NCBI GenBank assembly: GCA_964370735.1
Contig: CAYJLC010000012.1
Coordinates: 1-49,506, forward strand
DNA length: 49,506 bases
Direction of reading: 5' to 3'
Source of the DNA: CAYJLC01 sp964370735
Lineage (GTDB): Bacteria > Bacillota > Clostridia > Oscillospirales > Butyricicoccaceae
The notes beneath the pieces are model-generated. The model had not been told where the DNA came from. It saw only the letters and a program-made list of their open reading frames with translations, and made no database searches. Position numbers and translations under genes: made by a program. This document shows positions 1-7,330 of this stretch, piece after piece; within the stretch, counting starts at the first letter, position 1, and each line of letters begins with the position of its first letter.

Positions 1-17
1 AAAGCCAAAGAAAGCCT

Positions 18-32
18 GTCGGTGCAACCGAC
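18..32. repeat. Short inverted repeat, related to a sequence at 14717-14731
   Basis: GTCGGT-GCA-ACCGAC forms a 6-bp hairpin at the left window edge. The reverse complement of 14717-14731 matches this 15-mer at 14 of 15 bases. It may be the tail of an upstream terminator or a fragment of a small dispersed repeat; the edge prevents a decision. Confidence 0.35.
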
Positions 33-58
33 CTATTTCAAGTTTATTTTAAATAGGT
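31..58. promoter_or_regulatory. Inverted-repeat operator O1, upstream of the sdpR-like promoter
   Basis: ACCTATTT (31-38) and AAATAGGT (51-58) are a perfect 8-bp inverted repeat separated by 12 bases. It ends one base before the -35 box. The same half-sites and the same 12-base spacing recur at 89-112, which suggests a dimeric ArsR/SdpR-type repressor; assignment to the adjacent regulator is inference. Confidence 0.7.
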
Positions 59-59
59 A

Positions 60-88
60 TTGACTTATTTCGTGTGTTGATGTATAAT
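60..88 (+). promoter_or_regulatory. Promoter of the sdpR-sdpI-like operon
   Basis: TTGACT (60-65) and TATAAT (83-88) are separated by 17 bases, a near-consensus housekeeping promoter. It lies between the two inverted repeats at 31-58 and 89-112. Confidence 0.75.
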
Positions 89-112
89 CTATTTAAAGAA
101 AGTTTTAAATAG
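89..112. promoter_or_regulatory. Inverted-repeat operator O2, downstream of the -10 box
   Basis: CTATTT (89-94) and AAATAG (107-112) are separated by 12 bases, the same geometry as O1; the right arm continues as AAATAGGT. It covers the expected transcription start. O1 and O2 centres are 56 bp apart, so both could be bound at once. Confidence 0.65.
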
Positions 113-123
113 GTGGTGATACT

Positions 124-396
124 TTGTCAACAGGAAATATTTTTAAGGTACTTGCAGATCCTTTGCGACGTGATATTTTGCAAAATTTAAAAGGTGGTAG
201 AATGTCGGCAGGGGAGATTTCGGAGAAAATAAATATTACACCACAGGCGCTATCATATCACCTTAAATTGCTTAAAAATGCTGATTTGGTGATAGAATAT
301 AAGCAGAAAAATTATATTTACTACGAGCTTAATATAAGCGTTTTTGATGAGTTGATTTTATGGATAAATCAGTTTGGAGGAAAAAATGAAAATTAA
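124..396 (+). CDS. ArsR/SdpR-family winged-helix repressor
   Basis: A 90-aa winged-helix DNA-binding protein of the ArsR type. The N-terminus (FKVLADPLRRDILQNL) is the usual first helix; the recognition region is around residues 30-52 (ISEKINITPQALSYHLKLL) and a beta-wing follows (VIEYKQKNYIYYEL). No metal-binding cysteine motif is present, which fits the SdpR subgroup rather than metal sensors. The start is a TTG with GGTGGTGA upstream; no better ATG exists. It overlaps the downstream SdpI-like gene by 11 bp, the arrangement known for sdpR-sdpI. Two inverted repeats around its promoter suggest autorepression. In Bacillus, SdpR is sequestered at the membrane by SdpI when toxin is present; whether that holds here is inference. 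Confidence 0.85.
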   Translation: MSTGNIFKVLADPLRRDILQNLKGGRMSAGEISEKINITPQALSYHLKLLKNADLVIEYKQKNYIYYELNISVFDELILWINQFGGKNEN

Positions 397-1060
397 ATTA
401 CTTTGGGCGCTTTCGTTTCTACCATTATTAATAACCCTAATTGCACTTACGTTATACCCTAGTGAAATACCTGTGCATTATGATGCAGTTGGCAATATTG
501 ACAGATGGGGTTCGAAATATGAAATGCTTATTTTTCCTATTATAATTATATTTATGACGGCGTTTTTCTGTTTTTTAATTTACTATTTTAAGAAAAAAGA
601 GCAAAATGATGATGAAAAGGTAGTTGAAAGTGCAAAGCAAAACGGAAAAATAATTTCGTTAGCTGCATTTGGGATATTGATTTTATTTTCTATCATGCAA
701 TTTTCGATTATGATTTCAGCGTTTATTGAATTGCAAAATGATTTAGAAAAAATGGCGATAGACATAAATGTAGTTGTAAATGTTGGCGTGGGTATCTTCC
801 TTGTTATAATCGGAAATTATATGCCGAAAAGCAAGCGAAATGGAATAGTTGGACTACGGACGGTTTCTAGTATGAAAAATGATCTTATTTGGGCAAAAAG
901 CCAGCGTTTTGCAGGTATTTTGTTTGTTATTACTGGTGTAGCAACAATAATTTCTGCTATTATAATAGGTGGAATTGCATCAACGATAATTTTGATTATT
1001 CTTATCTTGATTTCTGCTATTTCATCGAGTATATATGCAAATAAGTTAGCAAAAATGTAA
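386..1060 (+). CDS. SdpI/YhfL-family membrane protein (DUF1648 + SdpI)
   Basis: A 224-aa integral membrane protein with about six hydrophobic segments. The N-terminal part contains the DUF1648 signature (Y-PSEIPVHYDAVGNIDRWGSK, about residues 25-45). The C-terminal part has the SdpI-type motif (NYMPKSKRNGIVGLRT, about residues 145-160). I chose ATG 386 because GGAGG (376-380) sits at the right distance; the in-frame TTG at 374 would bury that site. It is translationally coupled to the repressor. In B. subtilis SdpI gives immunity to the SDP toxin and acts as signal receptor, but no sdpABC toxin genes are visible here, so it may be an orphan immunity or envelope-stress protein. Confidence 0.8.
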   Translation: MKIKLLWALSFLPLLITLIALTLYPSEIPVHYDAVGNIDRWGSKYEMLIFPIIIIFMTAFFCFLIYYFKKKEQNDDEKVVESAKQNGKIISLAAFGILILFSIMQFSIMISAFIELQNDLEKMAIDINVVVNVGVGIFLVIIGNYMPKSKRNGIVGLRTVSSMKNDLIWAKSQRFAGILFVITGVATIISAIIIGGIASTIILIILILISAISSSIYANKLAKM

Positions 1061-1095
1061 AAAAAGAGACTGTCTCAGACAGCCTCTTTTTTTAT
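1061..1095. terminator. Bidirectional terminator
   Basis: A hairpin with arms AGAGaCTGTC / GACAGcCTCT and loop TCA is flanked by A-run and T-run on both sides. It serves the convergent SdpI-like and FecR-domain genes. Confidence 0.85.
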
Positions 1096-2273
1096 TAATC
1101 AGATTCTTCTTCATCCTCAGATTCTGACTCTTCGTCATTATCGGAGCTATTAACTTCAGAATGTTCTTCTTCGAAATCAGGAGTTTCTTCGTCTTGTTCA
1201 GGTTCAACAGGTTCAACTGATTCAGACTCGTCGATTTCTGGTTCTTCATCTGGTTGCTCAATTTCTGGTTCTTGAACTTCTAGTTCGGGAGATTCGTTAT
1301 CTTCCTCAGATTCAGCGTCATTGCTTTCGACTTCATCGACATCAGTATCGTCATTGTCAATTTCGTCCTGCTCGTCGTTGTCGTCATTATCATCGACATC
1401 AACATCGTTATCGTCGTCATTCGAATCATCATCGTTATCATCATTTTCGTCGATGTCATCGTCTATGTCATTATCATCGCTGTTGTCATCGTCATCTTCA
1501 TCATTGTCAGTATCGTTTTCATCGTCATTGTCGTCGTTTTCATCATCAGTATCATCATCGATGTCATCATCATTTTCGTCGTCATTGACTTGGTTTAAGT
1601 CGATACCAGTCGCTTGCTTAACTTCATCAAGATAATCATCGTCGTCTTTCGCATACGCGACAACAAAATCAGGAATTTCTTCAATTTCGATAACTTCGAT
1701 ATGCTGAACATCATTATCAGTGGTAACTTTTGCAGTTTGGCCAGCCGATAAAATAATAGATTCACTGTTATCAGTCGTTTCAACTTCTACTTCGCCTGTA
1801 AGCAATGTAAAATATGCAATATCGTGCGTTTCGGCATACACATAACCAGATGTGCCTCTAATACCTGTAATCATATTTGCAGTGTGAATTTTCATCACTT
1901 CGTCATCTTCAAGTGGTTTTGTAACATTGAAGAAAAGACTGCCCGAATTTAGCATTAAATTTATCATTTTGCCATCGCTTTTGAATTCACATTGCGATAA
2001 TTCATCAAGTCTTATAGATTTATAATCGTCTAGGCTGATTTGAGCAATACTTTCAATGTTAGTTTCCAAAATGTGACCACTTTGCAAACGAAAATCGCTT
2101 GTAGTAAGGTCGATTTTGTTTTTATTTTCATCTAGCAATGTGACATCGCCTATGATTTGTTCAATACGCATTACATAAGCAGTTATATTTTGGTTATTAA
2201 GGTTAAAATAAGCAAAAACACCACCGATAATGACTAGTAATGCGACAATTGCTATAATAATTTTTGTTTTCAT
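1095..2273 (-). CDS. FecR-domain protein with long acidic low-complexity tail
   Basis: A 392-aa protein. Residues 5-25 form a signal or anchor helix (IIIAIVALLVIIGGVFAYF). Residues about 35-190 resemble the FecR domain, including IHTANMITGIRGTSGYV and LLTGEVEVET. Residues about 215-392 are almost entirely D, E, N, S and P, encoded by GAT/GAC/GAA triplet runs. The Bacillota FecR domain is usually extracytoplasmic; here it is probably a surface protein with a disordered polyanionic tail, possibly cation-binding. The ATG at 2273 follows a GGAG site. It is last in a minus-strand group after the chemoreceptor and DUF3048 genes. No TonB system or partner sigma factor is adjacent, so a classical FecR signalling role is unlikely. 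Confidence 0.75.
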   Translation of the reverse strand: MKTKIIIAIVALLVIIGGVFAYFNLNNQNITAYVMRIEQIIGDVTLLDENKNKIDLTTSDFRLQSGHILETNIESIAQISLDDYKSIRLDELSQCEFKSDGKMINLMLNSGSLFFNVTKPLEDDEVMKIHTANMITGIRGTSGYVYAETHDIAYFTLLTGEVEVETTDNSESIILSAGQTAKVTTDNDVQHIEVIEIEEIPDFVVAYAKDDDDYLDEVKQATGIDLNQVNDDENDDDIDDDTDDENDDNDDENDTDNDEDDDDNSDDNDIDDDIDENDDNDDDSNDDDNDVDVDDNDDNDEQDEIDNDDTDVDEVESNDAESEEDNESPELEVQEPEIEQPDEEPEIDESESVEPVEPEQDEETPDFEEEHSEVNSSDNDEESESEDEEESD

Positions 2274-2295
2274 AAAGTATCTCCTTCGAATAAAT

Positions 2296-2325
2296 AAAGG
2301 AGCGAAAGTTCACTCCTTTAAATTA
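2296..2325 (-). terminator. Weak hairpin after the DUF3048 gene
   Basis: Arms AAAGGAG (2296-2302) and CTCCTTT (2313-2319) form a 7-bp stem; on the minus strand only a broken T-rich stretch follows. It may attenuate read-through into the FecR-domain gene. Confidence 0.4.
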
Positions 2326-3395
2326 TTACTGTTCTATGGTTTGGCCGATTGGTACTACACAGATGAAAGTTTTTCCTTCTGTTAAAACCATATCTTCGCC
2401 ATCTACATACCATTTTGTTGGTGAGCTATGGCTTGATTTTTCCCAAGTGACATCGAAAACGTCACCATTTTTATAAAGTATACCATCACCACTGCCGACA
2501 AGTCCGACAGAACGTCTACCGACACTGTCTATAACTTTTGTGCTGGCAAATTGGACTAAAACATTATTAAAAGATAATGTTTCGCCAGTTTCTTCGTCTA
2601 TATGGGCATCACCAGATTGATATCTGTAATATAGTCCGTCGTCATATTCGAAGCTAGAAACTTGATAGCTTGAGTAGGGGATTGTGATTTTGGAAACAAC
2701 TGGTGTTTCTAAAGGTTCAGCTTCTTCGAATTTGTATGTTGCATCATACGAGCGCTCTGTGTCATAGCCATAATTTTCGATGCTTTTGTATGCACCTTCA
2801 GAAGTGATATATGAACTATGCTCATACATACCTGAAATAGAAGAACGTTCTTTATCTCTAAAAAATGCAGTTGTGTTTGTTATGCCGTCGATATTGTCGA
2901 TATCTCGTGCATAAATTGCATCATATCCGTTTGGGCTACTGCCATGATGGAAGTAAATTGCATCATTATCGAGTGCAAAATCAGTGAAATATTCACGATT
3001 ACTTCTTACAGGACCGATTTTATCAGAGTCAACATCGCTGAAATAGCGACCATTCTTGTGATTTCGCCTTCGGCTAGAACTTCGTAAATAATGTCTGCTT
3101 GCGATATACCACTTTGAGGGAGTGCCTTATGTAAGTTGTTTATTGAAACTGCGATAGGACGAGCGTATGCAATTTCTTTGTCGACATAAAGTCCTGTTAA
3201 AGGGTTTATGTCCATTGTTTCAAGGTCGATTACAGGCTCTTCCGGCTCTTCTGGTTCTTCTGGTTCTTCTGGTTCTGGTTCAGGCTGAACGGCAGGCTCG
3301 GTTACCTCTGTTTCCACTTGTGGCTCTTTGGTTTCTGTGTCGCAACCAGTTAAAAATATCATTGTGCTAAACAATACAATTAATAATTTTCTCAA
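2326..3395 (-). pseudogene. DUF3048 (YerB-like) lipoprotein, interrupted by a 1-base frameshift
   Basis: Two reading frames together give one DUF3048 protein of about 356 aa. The N-terminal frame (to 3006) has a lipoprotein signal ending in FLTGC, an E/P-rich linker and the domain start (NPLTGLYVDKE, ARPIAVSINN, SQADIIYEVLAEGEITRMVAI). It then runs out of frame. The other frame resumes with SDVDSDKIGPVRSNREYF, continues through FHHGGSS-like and NGYDAIYARD segments into MYEHSSYITSEG, and ends normally at 2326. Adding one T at 3041-3043 (AAA on the plus strand) restores continuity and gives the expected VAIFSDVD. The start is TTG with AGGAG about 10 bases upstream. A homopolymer indel in a draft assembly is as likely as real gene decay. 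The family is an extracytoplasmic lipoprotein of unknown biochemical role. Confidence 0.8.
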
Positions 3396-3409
3396 TATTG
3401 AAATACTCC

Positions 3410-5068
3410 TTATTTACCTAGTTTAAACTCTGAAATCGACATATCTAAGCGTTTAGATTGCTCTAAAAGTTGTGCACTAATAGCTGCATTTTGCTCGCTC
3501 GTTGCAGAATTCGATTGGATAATACCAGAGATTTGGTGAATACCATCAGAGATTTCTTTAATGTTATCGGCTTGTTCTTCCGTTGCTGATGCGATGTTGT
3601 CAACAGAGTTTAAAACCTGCTTGATGTTTTCTTGCATTTTGCTGAAAGATTCATTTGTATTACCAGCGATTTCAGCACCTTTAGATACAGCTGATAAAGA
3701 TTGCTGGATAAGAAGAGTGGTGTTTTTAGCAGCTTCAGTTGATTTTTGCGCAAGATTTCTAACTTCATCTGCAACAACTGCAAAGCCTTTACCTGCTTCT
3801 CCTGCTCTTGCAGCCTCAACAGCAGCATTAAGTGCTAAAATATTTGTTTGGAATGCTATATCGTCGATAGTTTTAATGATTTTTTGAATATCAGTAGAAG
3901 ATTTTTCGATTTCTGCGATTGCAACAAGTAGGCTTGACATTTCTTCTGTGCTTTCATTTAATAAATCACCAGATTTTGCACCTAATTCGCTTGCGTTTTT
4001 AGCATTTTCTGCACTTTCGTGAACTTTAGAAAGGATATTGCTAACGCTAGAAGATATTTCTTCGATTCCGCTTGCTTGCTCGATAGAAACTCTAGCTAGG
4101 TGCTGAGAACTTTCTGAGAATTGTCCAGCTTCAAGGCTAACTTGAACCGAAGTATCGTTGATAATTTTCATAGTAGAGCGAATTTGGTCGATTAATTTTG
4201 CAAGCCAAACTTCGACTTGAGAGAAGTCACCCGGGTATTTCATTTCTGGGTATACTGAGAAATCTTTTTGAGCAAGCCAACCGATTCCTTCTGTAAGGTC
4301 AGAAACTACTGATTTGAATTCATTTACAGAAGATGTAAGCGAAGTCGATAATACATCAATTTCGTAAGAATTTGTTTTTATAGAGAAGTCTGCATCTAAC
4401 TCGCCTTTAGCAAGTTTTTTAACTTCGATTGCAAAGAATTCAAGTGGTTTTGTTACGTGTTTACTCATATATGCAAGTAAATTTAAACAAACTAAGCCTA
4501 AAATTGTTACAGTTATAACAACGACTGCAAGAGCAATATTTACAATAACATCAAGGGTTGCTTCCTCTTGAACGATTTTATTAGAAAGTGTGTTGATTTG
4601 AGCAAATGCGAGCGCGCTATACTCATCATTTGCTGGTTTAAATTCACTCTCATAGATTTTTGTCATTTCGGCTTTTTGCGTAGTCGGCGACATTGATGAA
4701 ATTTCATCGATAGCAGTATGAGCCGCTGTGTGAACATCTTCTACTTGTTTAATAAATGAAGAATAATTAGGGTCTGTACGATGCTCATTTATAAAAGTTG
4801 AAAAAGTGTCTGAAATAAGGTTTTCGGTTAAAACAGAGCTATCCCCAGTTTCGATATAGGTGTCTAAGTCTAATGCGACTTCTGAATGATAGATAAGGGA
4901 GCCATAAAGCGTGCCTTTATCTGAATTAAACTCAGCCACAGAAACTTTAGAACTAGTAACAAAGCTTATAACAACCGATACACACACACCAAGAAGTGCG
5001 ACGCTTAAAAAAATCAAGATAAATCTGGTTAAAAGAGCCCTCTTAAGTGTTGGTTTTTTTGTACTCAT
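3410..5068 (-). CDS. Methyl-accepting chemotaxis protein
   Basis: A 552-aa membrane chemoreceptor. A first transmembrane helix lies near residues 15-35, followed by an about 130-aa extracytoplasmic helical ligand region, a second transmembrane helix near residues 170-195, a HAMP region and a long cytoplasmic signalling coiled coil. The conserved hairpin tip is clear (VEAARAGEAGKGFAVVADEV), as is FQTNILALNA before it. It should pass ligand signals to CheA/CheW, which are not in this window. I chose ATG 5068 with AAGGAG upstream over a TTG 21 bases earlier. No CheB/CheR-binding pentapeptide ends the protein. Its stop codon abuts the ribosome site of the DUF3048 gene, so the two are probably co-transcribed. 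Confidence 0.92.
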   Translation of the reverse strand: MSTKKPTLKRALLTRFILIFLSVALLGVCVSVVISFVTSSKVSVAEFNSDKGTLYGSLIYHSEVALDLDTYIETGDSSVLTENLISDTFSTFINEHRTDPNYSSFIKQVEDVHTAAHTAIDEISSMSPTTQKAEMTKIYESEFKPANDEYSALAFAQINTLSNKIVQEEATLDVIVNIALAVVVITVTILGLVCLNLLAYMSKHVTKPLEFFAIEVKKLAKGELDADFSIKTNSYEIDVLSTSLTSSVNEFKSVVSDLTEGIGWLAQKDFSVYPEMKYPGDFSQVEVWLAKLIDQIRSTMKIINDTSVQVSLEAGQFSESSQHLARVSIEQASGIEEISSSVSNILSKVHESAENAKNASELGAKSGDLLNESTEEMSSLLVAIAEIEKSSTDIQKIIKTIDDIAFQTNILALNAAVEAARAGEAGKGFAVVADEVRNLAQKSTEAAKNTTLLIQQSLSAVSKGAEIAGNTNESFSKMQENIKQVLNSVDNIASATEEQADNIKEISDGIHQISGIIQSNSATSEQNAAISAQLLEQSKRLDMSISEFKLGK

Positions 5069-5205
5069 GATAAAAATCTCCTTTTTCAAAAAATTAGTTA
5101 CTTATAATCTAATTTTACAATATTTTGTCGCAAAAAGCAAGTATTATTAATAGATTAGTTTTGAAAAAATTTATAACTTACTGATAAAATTAACAAAAAA
5201 ACCTA

Positions 5206-5234
5206 TTGAACTTACATTATAATTGTGATATAAT
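5206..5234 (+). promoter_or_regulatory. Distal promoter upstream of argG
   Basis: TTGAAC (5206-5211), a 17-base spacer and TATAAT (5229-5234). A transcript would carry about 200 bases of leader before argG. Confidence 0.5.
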
Positions 5235-5377
5235 TTTGATAGACACAATATCGAAATTTTTGTATGGCAAAATTTACATAATTTACTATAAAATTGATGG
5301 ATAATTTGAACTAAATTACAAATGTTTATCGCCTTTAAATTAATATGTGTTTTGCAGTAAAAAAAATTTAAAACGTA

Positions 5378-5406
5378 TTGACACAAAATAACAAATGTGA
5401 TATATT
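5378..5406 (+). promoter_or_regulatory. Proximal argG promoter
   Basis: TTGACA (5378-5383), a 17-base spacer and TATATT (5401-5406). The AAAGGAG ribosome site at 5431-5437 and ATG at 5446 follow at normal distances. Confidence 0.7.
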
Positions 5407-5445
5407 ATACAGTATAGAGTATAATTATGCAAAGGAGCAATTAAA

Positions 5446-6677
5446 ATGAAAAAATACAAAAAAGTCGTTTTAGCCTATTCTGGAGGACTAGACACATCGG
5501 TTATCATGCACTGGCTTAAAGAAACTTACGACTGTGAAGTTATCGCGGCTACTGGCAATTTAGGTCAGGCTGACGAGCTTGAAGGTTTAGAAGAAAAGGC
5601 TATCAAAACTGGTGCTAGCAAACTATATATTATGGATTTAGTCGATGAATTCGCTGATGAATATATTTTACCTACTATGCAAGCAGGTGCTAAATACGAA
5701 GGCAAATACCTATTAGGTACGAGCTTTGCACGTCCAATTATCGCAAAAGGTTTAGTTGAAATTGCGAAAAAAGAAGGTGCTGACGCTATTTGTCATGGTT
5801 GCACAGGCAAAGGTAACGACCAAGTGCGTTTTGAACTTGCTATTAAAGCATTTGCTCCAGAACTAGGAATTATTGCTCCTTGGAGAATTTGGGACATTAA
5901 AAGTCGTGAAGACGCAATTCAGTATGCTGAAAAGCACGAAATCCCACTAAAAATCAATCGTGAAACTAACTATTCTAAAGATAAAAACTTATGGCATTTA
6001 TCACACGAAGGTTTAGACCTTGAAGACCCAGCAAATGAGCCTATGTATGATAAAATCTTAGAAATGGGTGTTTCTCCAGAAAAAGCGCCAGACGTAGCAA
6101 CTTATGTAACTATTGATTTTGAAGCAGGCAAACCTGTTTCTGTTGATGGCGAAAAAATGAAAATCTCTGCTATTATTGAAAAATTAAACGAAATCGGTGG
6201 TAAAAACGGCGTTGGTATCATTGATATCGTTGAAAATAGACTTGTTGGGATGAAAAGCCGTGGTGTTTATGAAACACCTGGTGGTTCTGTATTATATGCT
6301 GCCCACGAGCAACTTGAAATGCTTTGTTTAGACAAAGAAACATCGCATTATAAAGCGCAGATGGCTTTAAAATTTGGCGAAATGATTTACAACGGTCAGT
6401 GGTATACTCCACTTTGCGATGCAATTCAAGCGTTTNNNNNNNNNNTATTAAAGAAACTCAAAAAACTGTTACTGGTACTGTAAAATTAAAACTTTATAAA
6501 GGAAATATCATTCCAGCATCGGTTACTTCACCTTATAGCTTATATTCTGAAGAAATTGCTACTTTTGATGAAGATGAAGTTTACGACCAAAAAGATAGTG
6601 CAGGATTTATTAATCTATTTGGATTACCTTTAAAAGTTCGCGCTGAAATGCTTAAAAAGAACGGATTAGATAACTAA
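5446..6677 (+). CDS. argG: Argininosuccinate synthase (interrupted by an assembly gap)
   Basis: Joins citrulline and aspartate with ATP to form argininosuccinate, the penultimate arginine step. The N-terminal ATP-binding motif (VVLAYSGGLDTS, residues 7-18), FARPIIAKG and GCTGKGNDQVRFE are all present. Codons 1-330 read to base 6435, then 10 Ns follow, and the rest (IKETQKTVTGTVKLKLYKGN to the stop at 6677) continues in another frame. The family reads AF-x-x-K-TQ-x-TVTGTV here, so almost nothing is missing; total length is about 407 aa, normal for ArgG. The frame change is an artefact of the gap length. A strong promoter and ribosome site precede it; a nitroreductase and argH follow. Confidence 0.95.
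6436..6445. other. Assembly gap (10 N) inside argG
   Basis: Ten Ns. The flanking frames need a missing length of 3n+2 bases, and the family alignment suggests about 2, so 10 is a placeholder length. Confidence 0.9.
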
Positions 6678-6685
6678 AATACTAG

Positions 6686-6714
6686 AGCTGTGGCGCAAGT
6701 CACAGTTCTTTGTG
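6686..6714 (+). terminator. Possible weak terminator after argG
   Basis: A GCTGTG / CACAGT stem with a GCGCAAGT loop is followed by TTCTTTG, only a weak T-run. It may reduce rather than stop read-through to the nitroreductase and argH. Confidence 0.35.
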
Positions 6715-6770
6715 ATTATTAAATTATAATGTAAAGTAAGAAACACCTGTGAAGTAGAAAAGGGGTAAAA

Positions 6771-7313
6771 ATGAATATTACACAAGCAATTTTAGGTAGA
6801 AGAAGTGTTAGAAAATTTAAAGAAGACGCTATTTCTCGTGAAATTATAGAAAAAATAGTTGAAGAAACTTCATATTCACCATCGTGGAAGCATACGCAAG
6901 TTCCACGCTATATCTATATTGAAAACAAAGAAATTATTGCAAAAATCGCGGAAGATATGATTTTAGGTTTTGATTTTAATGCAAAAGCGCTACAAAGCTG
7001 TGCTGGCGTAATGCTTATAAGCTATGTAACTTGCCGTTCGGGATTTGAGCGTGATGGTTCGTTTTCAACACCAAAGGGAGATGCATTTGAAATGTTCGAT
7101 GTTGGTATAGCATCGCAAACACTATGCCTTTCTGCATTCGAAAAAGGCATTGGAACTGTAATTCAAGGCTACTTTGACGAAGAAAAAATTGCAAAATTAA
7201 TCGATTTACCTGAAAATCAAAAAATCGGTACATTGATTTGCATGGGATATCCTGATGAAACACCAGTAGCCCCAAAAAGAAAAGCAGTTTCAGACCTTTT
7301 AACTTATAAATAA
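6771..7313 (+). CDS. Nitroreductase-family flavoprotein
   Basis: A 180-aa FMN-dependent oxidoreductase of the nitroreductase fold. The N-terminal RRSVRKFKED motif (about residues 10-19) binds the FMN phosphate, and GIASQTLCLSAFEKGIGTVIQGYF (two stretches near residues 112-135) matches the conserved central helix and GxG region. The usual C-terminal GYPDETP segment is present. The substrate cannot be told from sequence. It lies between argG and argH, 17 bases upstream of argH, so it is probably co-transcribed with argH; no biochemical link to arginine synthesis is known to me. Confidence 0.85.
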   Translation: MNITQAILGRRSVRKFKEDAISREIIEKIVEETSYSPSWKHTQVPRYIYIENKEIIAKIAEDMILGFDFNAKALQSCAGVMLISYVTCRSGFERDGSFSTPKGDAFEMFDVGIASQTLCLSAFEKGIGTVIQGYFDEEKIAKLIDLPENQKIGTLICMGYPDETPVAPKRKAVSDLLTYK

Positions 7314-7330
7314 ACAAGAAGGAGCAAAAA

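Larger units (their letters stand above)
5069..5445. other. AT-rich intergenic region between divergent MCP and argG genes
   Basis: About 380 bases without a credible gene. It contains two near-consensus plus-strand promoters (5206-5234 and 5378-5406) and the upstream region of the chemoreceptor. I saw no T-box, riboswitch core or convincing ArgR box between the promoters. Confidence 0.6.

Noticed and set aside
1321..1635. Plus-strand Ser-rich reading frame of 104 codons
   Set aside because: It is the antisense of the Asp/Glu triplet repeats in the FecR-domain gene; pure composition effect, with no ribosome site.
5171..5386. Minus-strand 71-codon frame upstream of argG
   Set aside because: It lies across two plus-strand promoters in AT-rich DNA, has no ribosome site and no protein-like composition.
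5400..5440. Possible ArgR box near argG
   Set aside because: AT-rich stretch only weakly resembles an ARG box; no regulator gene in the window and no paired box.
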